Assembly (NCBI RefSeq): GCF_032268605.1
Contig: NZ_CP130318.1
Coordinates: forward strand, 2,576,001 to 2,640,000
Direction: 5' to 3'
From: Paenibacillus aurantius
GTDB lineage: Bacteria > Bacillota > Bacilli > Paenibacillales > NBRC-103111
Length of the DNA stretch: 64,000 nucleotides
Shown here in pieces: positions 51,966 to 59,752 of the stretch. The position numbers and the translations under genes are program-made. The notes beneath the pieces were generated by a model. The model did not search any database. It saw only the letters and a program-made list of their open reading frames with translations, and had not been told where the DNA came from. Numbering within the stretch: the first letter of the stretch is position 1; every line of letters begins with the position of its first letter.

Positions 51966-54026
51966 GTGATCGGTCAGGTACTTGGCGGGAGGTATGAAAT
52001 CCTTGATCGAATCGGCGGGGGAGGCATGGCGCTTGTCTACAAGGCGCGTGACATCCTGTTGAACCGAAAAGTGGCCGTCAAGGTGCTTCGTTCCCAGTTC
52101 GTTCACGACGAAGAGTTTATCCACCGGTTTCGCCGGGAAGCCCAGTCGGCAGCCGCACTCTCACACCCTAATGTGGTAAGCATATACGATGTGGGCCAGA
52201 AGGACGAAACCCATTATATCGTTATGGAATACGTGGAAGGCCAGACCTTGAATGACTTGATTAAAGAAAAAGCCCCTCTTCAAGTAGAGGAAGCCATACA
52301 TATTGCCTCCCAGATTTGCGATGCTCTCGAGCATGCGCACAGCAATCAGATCGTTCACCGGGATATCAAGCCCCATAATATCCTGCTGGGCCGCAACGGC
52401 CGGGTAAAGGTGACGGACTTCGGCATTGCCCGGGCGGGGACCTCCTCAAGCATTACCCAGACGGGCTCGGTCCTGGGCTCCGTTCATTATTTCTCTCCCG
52501 AGCATGCCAAAGGAACGACCGCAGGGGCCAAGTCCGATCTCTATTCGCTTGGCATTGTGCTCTACCAGATGCTGACGGGAAAGCTTCCCTTCTCCGGAGA
52601 CAGCCCGGTCAGTGTAGCCTTGAAACACCTGCAGGAGGATGTGGAGGAGCCGAGGAAGGTTAATCCCCTCATTCCGCAAAGCGTCGAGAACATCATCCTT
52701 AAAGCGATGCGCAAAAATCCCGAAAACCGGTACCAGTCCGCTCATGAAATGCTGATGGACTTGGAAACGTGCTTGAAGCCGGAGCGGAGAAACGAGCCCA
52801 AGCTTGCTTTCGACGACGACGAAGACGATGAGGAGAGGACGAGGGTCGTCCCGGCCATTCGTCCCGATCGAGACAAAGGAGAGGCCGCCGCCTCCGTACC
52901 ACGGGCCGTCGAAAAGAAGAAAAGACGATGGGTCAAACCGACGGTTTGGACAGCCGTTCTGCTGGTTCTCATCATCGGCTTATGGGTCACGGCCAAAGCG
53001 ATGCAGGGTTCCATCTTCATTCAGGATGTGGCCATTCCGAACGTGGAGAAGAAGCCCCTGGCCGAAGCCCAGAACGAATTGGCCAAAGCCGAGCTGAAGT
53101 CGGAAGTCCATGAGGAATTTGATCCGGGCGTGGAGAAGGGCTATGTCATCCGCCAGATGCCGTCCGGCATGAAGGTAAAGCCGGGCTACACGGTTAAGCT
53201 GTTTGTAAGCAAGGGCGTGGAAATGCAGACGATGAGCGGGTATATCGGGAAGTCTTTCAACGAAGCCCATGATGCGCTCATCAACAGCGGATTAAAGGAA
53301 GAGCAGATTGCCCGGACGGATGAATTCTCAGATCAGCCGGAAGGAACAGTTATCAAGCAGTCTCCTAATCCTAACGACCCCTACGATCCGACCAAAGTAA
53401 GCATCGCCTTAACGGTAAGCAAAGGCAAGGAAAGTGCATCCATGCCCGATCTGATCGGCCAGACGCTGACCCAGGCTACGGCCCGCTTAACGGCGGCCAA
53501 GCTTAAGGTTGCCCAGGAGAACATTATTTATAAGCCGAGCTTCCAGCAGCCGAAGGGCAAAATTTACGATCAGTTCCCTTACAAGCCTGGTGATTCGGTT
53601 GACCAGGGAGCGAAGGACATCGTCCTTTATGTCTCAACAGGCATGCCGGAAAATGCCGGGGAGTATGTCTTCAGCGTTCCGGCCTCTCCTGCCGCGGAAG
53701 GAAAACCGTCCATTGTGCGGATTGTCGTCAGCGACGCAAAGGCGGATAACGCGGAATTTGCCACCAAGTCCATCTCCAAGCAGGAAATTTTTAATATTCC
53801 GATCATTGTGACGGCCGACAAACCGGCGACCATTCAAATTTTCCGGGACAATGCCTTGATCGACACGAAGACGTTCACCTATAAGGACTATACCGATGCC
53901 CAAACCCGTCCGTCCTCTACTCCGACTCCTTCTCCATCCGGAAGCCCGGCTCCATCCGGGTCTCCGGGAGTGAGTCCCGGGGCCTCGGGAAAAAGCCCAT
54001 CCCCTTCCCCGTCAGGAGGAAGGTAG
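51966..54026 (+). CDS. prkC: PASTA-domain serine/threonine protein kinase
   Basis: Membrane sensor kinase that responds to muropeptides (germination, wall homeostasis). Cytosolic kinase (1-265): GGGGMALVYKA, VAVKVL, HRDIKPHNIL, DFGIA; juxtamembrane acidic/basic segment; one transmembrane helix (PTVWTAVLLVLIIGLWVTA, about 320-340); then three extracellular PASTA repeats (about 355-560), a beta domain and a Ser/Pro/Gly tail rich in SPSGS repeats. 686 residues, longer than Bacillus PrkC (648) through this tail. GTG start after AGAGGTGAT. Confidence 0.93.
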   Translation: MIGQVLGGRYEILDRIGGGGMALVYKARDILLNRKVAVKVLRSQFVHDEEFIHRFRREAQSAAALSHPNVVSIYDVGQKDETHYIVMEYVEGQTLNDLIKEKAPLQVEEAIHIASQICDALEHAHSNQIVHRDIKPHNILLGRNGRVKVTDFGIARAGTSSSITQTGSVLGSVHYFSPEHAKGTTAGAKSDLYSLGIVLYQMLTGKLPFSGDSPVSVALKHLQEDVEEPRKVNPLIPQSVENIILKAMRKNPENRYQSAHEMLMDLETCLKPERRNEPKLAFDDDEDDEERTRVVPAIRPDRDKGEAAASVPRAVEKKKRRWVKPTVWTAVLLVLIIGLWVTAKAMQGSIFIQDVAIPNVEKKPLAEAQNELAKAELKSEVHEEFDPGVEKGYVIRQMPSGMKVKPGYTVKLFVSKGVEMQTMSGYIGKSFNEAHDALINSGLKEEQIARTDEFSDQPEGTVIKQSPNPNDPYDPTKVSIALTVSKGKESASMPDLIGQTLTQATARLTAAKLKVAQENIIYKPSFQQPKGKIYDQFPYKPGDSVDQGAKDIVLYVSTGMPENAGEYVFSVPASPAAEGKPSIVRIVVSDAKADNAEFATKSISKQEIFNIPIIVTADKPATIQIFRDNALIDTKTFTYKDYTDAQTRPSSTPTPSPSGSPAPSGSPGVSPGASGKSPSPSPSGGR

Positions 54027-54028
54027 GT

Positions 54029-54943
54029 ATGGCACAAGGAACCATTATTAAAGCTTTAAGCGGATTCTACTATGTGCTTCCGGAAGGCGGCACGACGCAC
54101 GGACCGGATCGGACGGAATCCATCCAGTGCCGGGCAAGAGGCATTTTCAAAAAGAACAAGGTGACGCCGCTTGTAGGAGATAAGGTAATCTATGAAGCGA
54201 CGGAGAACGGGGAAGGGACCGTGGATGAAATCCTGCCCCGCACCTCGGAGCTGATCCGGCCCCCGATCGCAAATGTCAGCCTGGCCGTTCTCGTGTTTTC
54301 CGTAGCGGAGCCGGACCTTAACCTGCAGCTCCTGGATAAGTTCCTGGTTCACATTGAAGCGGCCGGCATAGAAGCTCTTATCTGCCTAACGAAGAAGGAT
54401 CTGGACGGGGAAGACGGCGGTGACAACTGCGTTCCCGCCTCGATCCTGCCTTATCAGGAGATGGGGTATGAGGTCTACTCCACGAGCTCCCGGCAGGGCT
54501 GGGGGATCGACGCTATGCGCAAGCGACTCAGCGGAACGATCAGCGTATTCTCCGGACAGTCGGGGGTAGGCAAATCGTCCCTCTTGAACGCCATGATGCC
54601 GGACTTGCGGCTTGAAACCAATGAGATCAGCTCCCGTCTTGGACGGGGGAAGCACACGACCCGGCACGTGGAACTGATTCCGCTTGAGAGCGGCGGCTGG
54701 GTAGCCGATACGCCGGGCTTCAGCCAGCTGGACTTCAGCGGCTTGGAAGCCCAGGAGCTGGGCGGCTGCTTCCGCGATTTCACCCCGTTCGCCGAGGGGT
54801 GCCGATTCCGCGGCTGTCTCCATCACCAAGAGCCCGGCTGCCATGTCAGGCAGGCGGCGGAAAGCGGGGACATTCTTCCTTCGCGCTACGAACATTACCT
54901 GCTCTTCCTTGCGGAGATCAAAGACCGGAAACGGAGGTACTAA
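54029..54943 (+). CDS. rsgA: Ribosome small-subunit biogenesis GTPase RsgA
   Basis: Circularly permuted GTPase assisting late 30S maturation. OB fold (1-80), G4 LTKKDL comes before G1 [15 protein letters not shown] and G3 [10 protein letters not shown], and the zinc site is [19 protein letters not shown]. 304 residues. Two bases after the prkC stop. Confidence 0.94.
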   Translation: MAQGTIIKALSGFYYVLPEGGTTHGPDRTESIQCRARGIFKKNKVTPLVGDKVIYEATENGEGTVDEILPRTSELIRPPIANVSLAVLVFSVAEPDLNLQLLDKFLVHIEAAGIEALICLTKKDLDGEDGGDNCVPASILPYQEMGYEVYSTSSRQGWGIDAMRKRLSGTISVFSGQSGVGKSSLLNAMMPDLRLETNEISSRLGRGKHTTRHVELIPLESGGWVADTPGFSQLDFSGLEAQELGGCFRDFTPFAEGCRFRGCLHHQEPGCHVRQAAESGDILPSRYEHYLLFLAEIKDRKRRY

Positions 54944-54944
54944 C

Positions 54945-55622
54945 TTGAACAAACTGTTGATCGCCCCTTCGATCCTTTCCGCGGACTTCGCCAAGCTTGG
55001 TGAAGAGGTGCGGGAAGTCCAGGAGGGAGGGGCTGACTGGATTCACGTGGACGTCATGGACGGCCACTTTGTTCCTAATCTTACGTTAGGCCCGGTAGTA
55101 GTGGAGGCCATACGCCCTCATACCACCCTGCCGCTGGACGTTCATCTTATGATCGAACAGGCGGACGCCTACATCCCTGCTTTTGCCAAAGCGGGGGCGG
55201 ACAGCCTGACGGTTCACGCCGAGGCCAGCCCGCATCTTCACCGGACGCTTCACCTCATCAAAGAGCATGGGGTGAAGGCCGGGGTCGTGCTCAATCCCGC
55301 CACACCGCTTACGTCGCTCGAGTATGTGCTCGACGAGGTGGACCTCATCCTTCTGATGACGGTTAACCCCGGCTTCGGCGGGCAGTCCTTTATTCCCGGG
55401 GTTCTCCCTAAAATCCGTGAGCTGCGGCGCACGCTGAACGAAAAAGGACTTTCCCACGTCCGCATTGAAGTGGACGGAGGAATCAACGGGGAAACGGCTC
55501 CTCTCGTGGCGGAAGCCGGAGCCGACGTTCTCGTGGCGGGAAGCGCGGTATTCGGTGTCTCCGAGCGCCGGGAGGCCATTGCTCATCTTCGCGGACGGGG
55601 GGAGGAAGGACAGCGTGCCTAG
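54945..55622 (+). CDS. rpe: Ribulose-phosphate 3-epimerase
   Basis: Pentose phosphate pathway enzyme. Metal ligands and catalytic Asp in [43 protein letters not shown] and EVDGGIN. 225 residues from TTG 54945, one base after the rsgA stop and behind ACGGAGGT. Its last eight bases overlap the next gene. Confidence 0.94.
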   Translation: MNKLLIAPSILSADFAKLGEEVREVQEGGADWIHVDVMDGHFVPNLTLGPVVVEAIRPHTTLPLDVHLMIEQADAYIPAFAKAGADSLTVHAEASPHLHRTLHLIKEHGVKAGVVLNPATPLTSLEYVLDEVDLILLMTVNPGFGGQSFIPGVLPKIRELRRTLNEKGLSHVRIEVDGGINGETAPLVAEAGADVLVAGSAVFGVSERREAIAHLRGRGEEGQRA

Positions 55623-55896
55623 GTGGTTGGCTTTACTCGGGTTCAGCCTGGCGGCGGCCCTTCTGATGAGCGGATTTATTCTGGTAACCGGCATGATCAA
55701 ATATGTTTTTTCGTTGGGGGCTCTGTTCCTCGGAATTCAATTTTTCAAAACGTACGACGGCAAAGGAATCCGGATCGGCTTCATTGCCATCACCTTCGTG
55801 CTCGCTTTGTTTCTTCCCGTTCTCTATGTCGCCTTGGCCGTGGCCAACGGCTGGCCGGTCGATCCCCGGATGACGGAAGGAATCTCCACTCCTTAG
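55615..55896 (+). CDS. Small membrane protein of unknown function
   Basis: 93 residues, [26 protein letters not shown], with three hydrophobic segments (about 4-25, 28-45, 52-75). GTG 55615 has GGGGGAGGAAGGA just before it inside rpe and overlaps the rpe stop, so translation is coupled. I do not recognise a family. In Bacillus the place after rpe is taken by thiN (thiamine pyrophosphokinase), which this is not. Confidence 0.75.
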   Translation: MPRWLALLGFSLAAALLMSGFILVTGMIKYVFSLGALFLGIQFFKTYDGKGIRIGFIAITFVLALFLPVLYVALAVANGWPVDPRMTEGISTP

Positions 55897-55972
55897 AGCC
55901 TTACCCGCTCGCCAACCTACCGAATTAGCACTACAAAGGCATAGCCGGTTAGTCTCCGGCATAGAATGGGTT

Positions 55973-56005
55973 GCAGAAGCTTTACCGCTTTTGCGGCCTT
56001 TTTTC
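55973..56005 (+). terminator. Terminator after the rpe-membrane protein pair
   Basis: 8-bp stem GCAGAAGC/GCTTTTGC (one G-T pair), loop TTTACC, then GGCCTTTTTTC. Confidence 0.65.
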
Positions 56006-56033
56006 TTTCTCGGGAAGAAAAGCGATCGGGCGG

Positions 56034-56062
56034 GTACATTTTCGCGGATGCGGGAATATACT
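56034..56062 (+). promoter_or_regulatory. Sigma-E-like promoter of spoVM
   Basis: GTACATT (56034-56040), 14-bp spacer, AATATACT (56055-56062), against the mother-cell sigma-E pattern KMATATW-N14-CATACAMT: 11 of 15 positions agree. Confidence 0.5.
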
Positions 56063-56101
56063 GTCAGTATCGAGGGGAAATGCATGTAGGGAGGCGAAGC
56101 A

Positions 56102-56182
56102 ATGAAATTCTATACCATCAAACTTCCGAAGTTTTTGGGCGGCTTTGTCAAAGCGGTTCTCGGAACCTTCAGCAAAAACTAA
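56102..56182 (+). CDS. spoVM: Stage V sporulation protein M
   Basis: 26-residue amphipathic peptide MKFYTIKLPKFLGGFVKAVL... that recognises the convex outer forespore membrane and anchors SpoIVA for coat assembly. It is nearly identical to the Bacillus peptide, including Pro9, which is needed for curvature sensing. GGGAGG lies seven bases before the ATG. Position between rpe and rpmB is the conserved one. Confidence 0.95.
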   Translation: MKFYTIKLPKFLGGFVKAVLGTFSKN

Positions 56183-56214
56183 TGGGGCGCGGCAGGCCGA
56201 CGGCTGCCGAGAGG

Positions 56215-56242
56215 AAAGCACCTGGGGAGCAGGTGCTTTTTG
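56215..56242 (+). terminator. spoVM terminator
   Basis: 10-bp stem AAAGCACCTG/CAGGTGCTTT, loop GGGAG, TTTTT overlap. Confidence 0.8.
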
Positions 56243-56281
56243 CTAATAAGGGAAAGGGAGAACAAGGGAAGGGAAGCATAC

Positions 56282-56320
56282 GAAAAAACGCGTCCGTCCC
56301 CTAAAGGGAAGAACGCGTTC
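56282..56320 (-). terminator. rpmB terminator
   Basis: Minus strand: AACGCGT stem around a 19-base loop followed by TTTTTTCG. Confidence 0.65.
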
Positions 56321-56330
56321 GGCGCTTCTA

Positions 56331-56519
56331 TTATACGCGGGTGATTTTCCCGGATTTCAAAGCACGTGTGCTTACATAAACGCGCTTAGGCTTTCCGTCC
56401 ACAAGAATGCGTACCTTCTGCACGTTAACGCCCCAAGTGCGCTTGTTTTTGTTGTTGGCATGGGAAACGTGGTTACCTGCTTTCGGCGCTCGGCCGGTGA
56501 TGAAGCATTTGCGAGACAT
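56331..56519 (-). CDS. rpmB: 50S ribosomal protein L28
   Basis: 62 residues starting [29 protein letters not shown], the L28 signature; no zinc-binding cysteine set, so it is the C-minus form. ATG 56519 behind AGAGGAGGT. On the opposite strand to its neighbours, as in Bacillus. Confidence 0.95.
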   Translation of the reverse strand: MSRKCFITGRAPKAGNHVSHANNKNKRTWGVNVQKVRILVDGKPKRVYVSTRALKSGKITRV

Positions 56520-56656
56520 GAATGACACCTCCTCTGATGAGCTTTCGGAGTACAACTTACGATACATTCGTAGAAAACATACTAGAACATAATAGCATAG
56601 CCGGAATTGCCTAGTCAACCGGCAAACCGCTGCCCCTCTCCTTGAATATGGGGAAT

Positions 56657-56685
56657 TTGCATTTCTTTATCGGCTTCGGTATAGT
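56657..56685 (+). promoter_or_regulatory. Promoter of the yloU-fakA unit
   Basis: TTGCAT (56657-56662), 17-bp spacer, TATAGT (56680-56685); TTGCAT with 17 bp is the same -35 type as at the HPr-like gene. Confidence 0.55.
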
Positions 56686-56735
56686 ACAATCAGGATTAAT
56701 CCCAATCATTTAGAGAATAAAGGTGATGGTTCAAC

Positions 56736-57095
56736 ATGCCTATACAAGTTGCGAATGAAAAAGGAAAAATTAACATTACGGATGAAGTCATTGCCGTTCT
56801 GGCCGGCTCGGCCGCCCTGGACTGCTATGGTCTTGTAGGCATGGCCTCCCGTAAGCAGCTGAAAGACGGCATCGCCGAAATTCTCGGCCGGGACAACCTT
56901 GGTCGCGGTGTGGAAGTCAGGCACGCTCCGGAAGGAATCCACATTGATCTTCATATCATAGTCAGCTACGGCACCAAAATTTCCGAGGTGGCGCTTAACG
57001 TGCAGAACCGCGTAAAGTATGTGCTTAATGAGGTAGTAGGACTTAAGGTGGATTTCGTCAATATATTCGTTCAGGGCGTCCGAGGAGCTCGTTAG
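56736..57095 (+). CDS. Asp23/Gls24 family protein (YloU type)
   Basis: 119 residues, paralogue of the gene at 17087: KINITDEVIAVLAGSAALDCYGLVGM and GIHIDLHIIVSYGTKISEVALNVQNRVKYVLNE. It always precedes the fatty-acid kinase gene in Bacilli, suggesting a link with fatty-acid or envelope homeostasis. Confidence 0.9.
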   Translation: MPIQVANEKGKINITDEVIAVLAGSAALDCYGLVGMASRKQLKDGIAEILGRDNLGRGVEVRHAPEGIHIDLHIIVSYGTKISEVALNVQNRVKYVLNEVVGLKVDFVNIFVQGVRGAR

Positions 57096-57115
57096 GTAGG
57101 AAGGAGAAGTTATTG

Positions 57116-58882
57116 TTGAGTAAGCGCTTCAATACAATCAATGGTTCCGATTTCGTCCGGATGATGCTATCGGGGGCGGATCATCTTAGAAGGAATGTAA
57201 ATAACGTTAATGCCCTTAATGTGTTTCCTGTACCCGACGGGGATACCGGAACGAACATGAACCTGACGATGACGTCGGGCGTGGAGGAATTGAGAAAGAA
57301 GCAGAACGACCATATCGGCCGCTCGGCAGAGGCTCTATCCAAAGGACTGCTTATGGGCGCGCGCGGCAACTCCGGCGTGATTCTTTCCCAGCTGTTCCGA
57401 GGCTTCGCCAAATCCGTTCAACCTCATGCGGAAATCACCCCCCAGCAGCTGGCAGCCGCTCTGCAGCAAGGGGTGGACACGGCTTACCAAGCCGTCGTAA
57501 AGCCGGTCGAGGGAACGATTCTGACCGTGGCGAAGGAAGCAGCCAAGCATGCTTTGTATTATTCCAGACGCTCCGGCGATGTATTGGAGCTTATGAAGGA
57601 AGTGCTGGCCCACGGCCAACAGGCCCTGGCGAGAACGCCGGAGCAGCTTCCGGTGCTGAAGCAGGTCGGAGTCGTCGATGCAGGCGGACAGGGACTCATC
57701 TGCGTCTATGAAGGCATGGTTGCCGCTCTCAGCGGAAACGAGGAGCCTTTGGCCATCCCCGCGACGCCGGTGGCGGAAGTCAACCTGGCCCGTGAAGCTC
57801 ATGCGGGTCATGAGCACCGGAACGCCCAGTCCATGCTCGCTACAGAAGACATCGAGCAGGGCTACTGCACGGAATTCCTCGTGAAGCTTGTTCCGGGGAA
57901 AGTGAAGGGCTACGAGTTCCGCGAGACGGAGTTCCGCGGGGAATTGTCCAAGCTAGGGGATTCTCTACTGGTCGTGGCCGACGACGATTTGGTCAAAATT
58001 CACATTCATGCCGAGCATCCCGGGGAAGTAATGACTTATGCCCAGAATTACGGGGAATTGACCCGGATCAAAATAGAAAATATGCGGGAGCAGCATACGC
58101 ACATCGTGCAGACGAACGAATACGATCCGCGTCATGCGGCGCCAGGACTTGCCGAGAATAAAGAGGCGGCTTCGGAAACCGCTCACGCTGCAGCTGAGAA
58201 AGCCCAGCCGGAACAAGAGCTTGCGCCTTACGGGTTCGTAGGTGTTTCCATGGGAAGCGGAATCGAGGAGATTTTTGCAAGCCTCGGAGTCGATGTCGTC
58301 ATCTCGGGTGGACAGACGATGAACCCGAGTACCGAGGACATCGTCAATGCGGTCCGGGAAGTTCCCGCCCGCACGATCTTCGTGCTTCCGAACAACTCGA
58401 ATATCATTATGGCCGCCAAGCAGGCGAAGGATCTGGTGGAGGACAAGCAGGTGGTCGTTATCCCGACCAAAACCATTCCTCAAGGAATGGCTGCGCTCGT
58501 GTCCTTTCAGGAGCAGGCGGATCCCGAGACGAATGAGCAGACGATGCTTCGCGCCGTCAGCCAGATCCGCTCGGGACAAGTGACGTATGCCGTCCGGGAT
58601 ACGTCCATCGACGGGCTCGACATCAAGGAAGGCGATTATATCGGCCTCTCCGAGGGCAAAATCGTCACCTCCGAGACGGTTCTGGAGGAATCCTGCACCC
58701 GTCTGTTGGAAGCCATGCTGGCGGGCGGCGGGGAAATCGTCACGATTCTGACCGGTGAAAACGCGTCGGAGGATCAGACGGCTTCTTTGTTGACCTGGCT
58801 GAAAGAGCACCATCCCGAGGTGGATGTGGAGGTTCACCCGGGCGGTCAGCCTTTGTATGTTTATATTTTTTCTGTGGAATAG
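57116..58882 (+). CDS. fakA: Fatty acid kinase catalytic subunit FakA
   Basis: Phosphorylates FakB-bound fatty acids so that exogenous or recycled chains can enter phospholipid synthesis. N-terminal Dha kinase-like DhaL domain (VFPVPDGDTGTNMNLTM with Mg-binding Asp residues, MGARGNSGVILSQLFRG), a middle domain with CTEFLVK, and a C-terminal DegV-like domain. 588 residues; TTG 57116 or the adjacent TTG 57113 behind AAGGAGAAG. Bacillus YloV equivalent. Confidence 0.92.
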   Translation: MSKRFNTINGSDFVRMMLSGADHLRRNVNNVNALNVFPVPDGDTGTNMNLTMTSGVEELRKKQNDHIGRSAEALSKGLLMGARGNSGVILSQLFRGFAKSVQPHAEITPQQLAAALQQGVDTAYQAVVKPVEGTILTVAKEAAKHALYYSRRSGDVLELMKEVLAHGQQALARTPEQLPVLKQVGVVDAGGQGLICVYEGMVAALSGNEEPLAIPATPVAEVNLAREAHAGHEHRNAQSMLATEDIEQGYCTEFLVKLVPGKVKGYEFRETEFRGELSKLGDSLLVVADDDLVKIHIHAEHPGEVMTYAQNYGELTRIKIENMREQHTHIVQTNEYDPRHAAPGLAENKEAASETAHAAAEKAQPEQELAPYGFVGVSMGSGIEEIFASLGVDVVISGGQTMNPSTEDIVNAVREVPARTIFVLPNNSNIIMAAKQAKDLVEDKQVVVIPTKTIPQGMAALVSFQEQADPETNEQTMLRAVSQIRSGQVTYAVRDTSIDGLDIKEGDYIGLSEGKIVTSETVLEESCTRLLEAMLAGGGEIVTILTGENASEDQTASLLTWLKEHHPEVDVEVHPGGQPLYVYIFSVE

Positions 58883-58894
58883 GGAGGAGCGTCT

Positions 58895-59752
58895 ATGAGC
58901 AGGATCCGGTTAGTAACCGACAGTACGGCGGATATTCCCGCTGAAATCCGGGAGGCGCTCGGAATCGAAATGGTCCCGCTTAAGGTGCACTTCGGTACGG
59001 AGACCTACCAGGATGCGGTCACCTTGCAGTCAGGCCCCTTCTATGAGAAGCTGGCCCAATCGTCAACGCTGCCGACCACTTCCCAGCCCTCTCCGGTCGA
59101 TTTTCTCGAAACCTACAAACGACTGGCGCAGGAGCCGGGGGTTCAGATCATCTCCATCCACCTGGCCTCCGCGTTGAGCGGTACGTACCAGTCGGCCGTT
59201 CTGGCCAAGTCTCTCCTGGAAGAGAAAGCCGATATCACCATTGTGGATTCCCGGTCGGCCTCGTACGGTTTCGGCTGCCTGGTGGTTAAGGCGGCGGAAG
59301 CGGCACGGGATGGAAAGAGCCTGGAGGAGTGCCTGGCTCTCATTCACCGGCTTCGGGATGATTACGGGCTGTTCTTCCTCGTCGATACGCTTGAATACTT
59401 GCAGAAGGGCGGCCGGATCGGCAAGGCAGCGGCCTTGTTCGGTTCTCTCCTGAACATCAAGCCGATTCTCTCGTTGGATGAAGAAGGACAGGTTTACTCG
59501 GTGGATAAGGTGCGGGGCCACAAGAAGGCCATGGGTCGGATTGTCGAACTTCTGAAAGAACGTCCTAAGCTGAACGGGGAAGTGGAAGTGATCATCGCTC
59601 ATGCGAATGCTCCCGCTTATGCCGAAGAGCTCAGTGCGCTGGTCGGTCAGCATTTTAACGTGAAATCGGTGGCTTATACCCCTCTCGGTCCGGTTATCGG
59701 AACCCATACGGGCCCGGGAACGGTTGCGGTCTTCATGCTTCCCGTATTATGA
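58895..59752 (+). CDS. DegV family fatty-acid-binding protein (FakB type)
   Basis: 285 residues, LVTDSTADIPAE start, LPTTSQPSP fatty-acid carboxylate site, GTYQSA, and THTGPGTVAV at the end, typical of FakB subunits that carry acyl chains to FakA. Twelve bases after fakA, so the two form a kinase pair. In Bacillus the sdaAB-sdaAA serine dehydratase genes stand here instead. Overlaps recG by four bases. Confidence 0.9.
   Translation: MSRIRLVTDSTADIPAEIREALGIEMVPLKVHFGTETYQDAVTLQSGPFYEKLAQSSTLPTTSQPSPVDFLETYKRLAQEPGVQIISIHLASALSGTYQSAVLAKSLLEEKADITIVDSRSASYGFGCLVVKAAEAARDGKSLEECLALIHRLRDDYGLFFLVDTLEYLQKGGRIGKAAALFGSLLNIKPILSLDEEGQVYSVDKVRGHKKAMGRIVELLKERPKLNGEVEVIIAHANAPAYAEELSALVGQHFNVKSVAYTPLGPVIGTHTGPGTVAVFMLPVL

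Noticed and set aside
55941-55967. Sigma-E-like element ATA-N16-CATAGAAT as the spoVM promoter
   Set aside because: A transcript starting there would run straight into the terminator at 55973-56005; the element at 56034-56062 is better placed.
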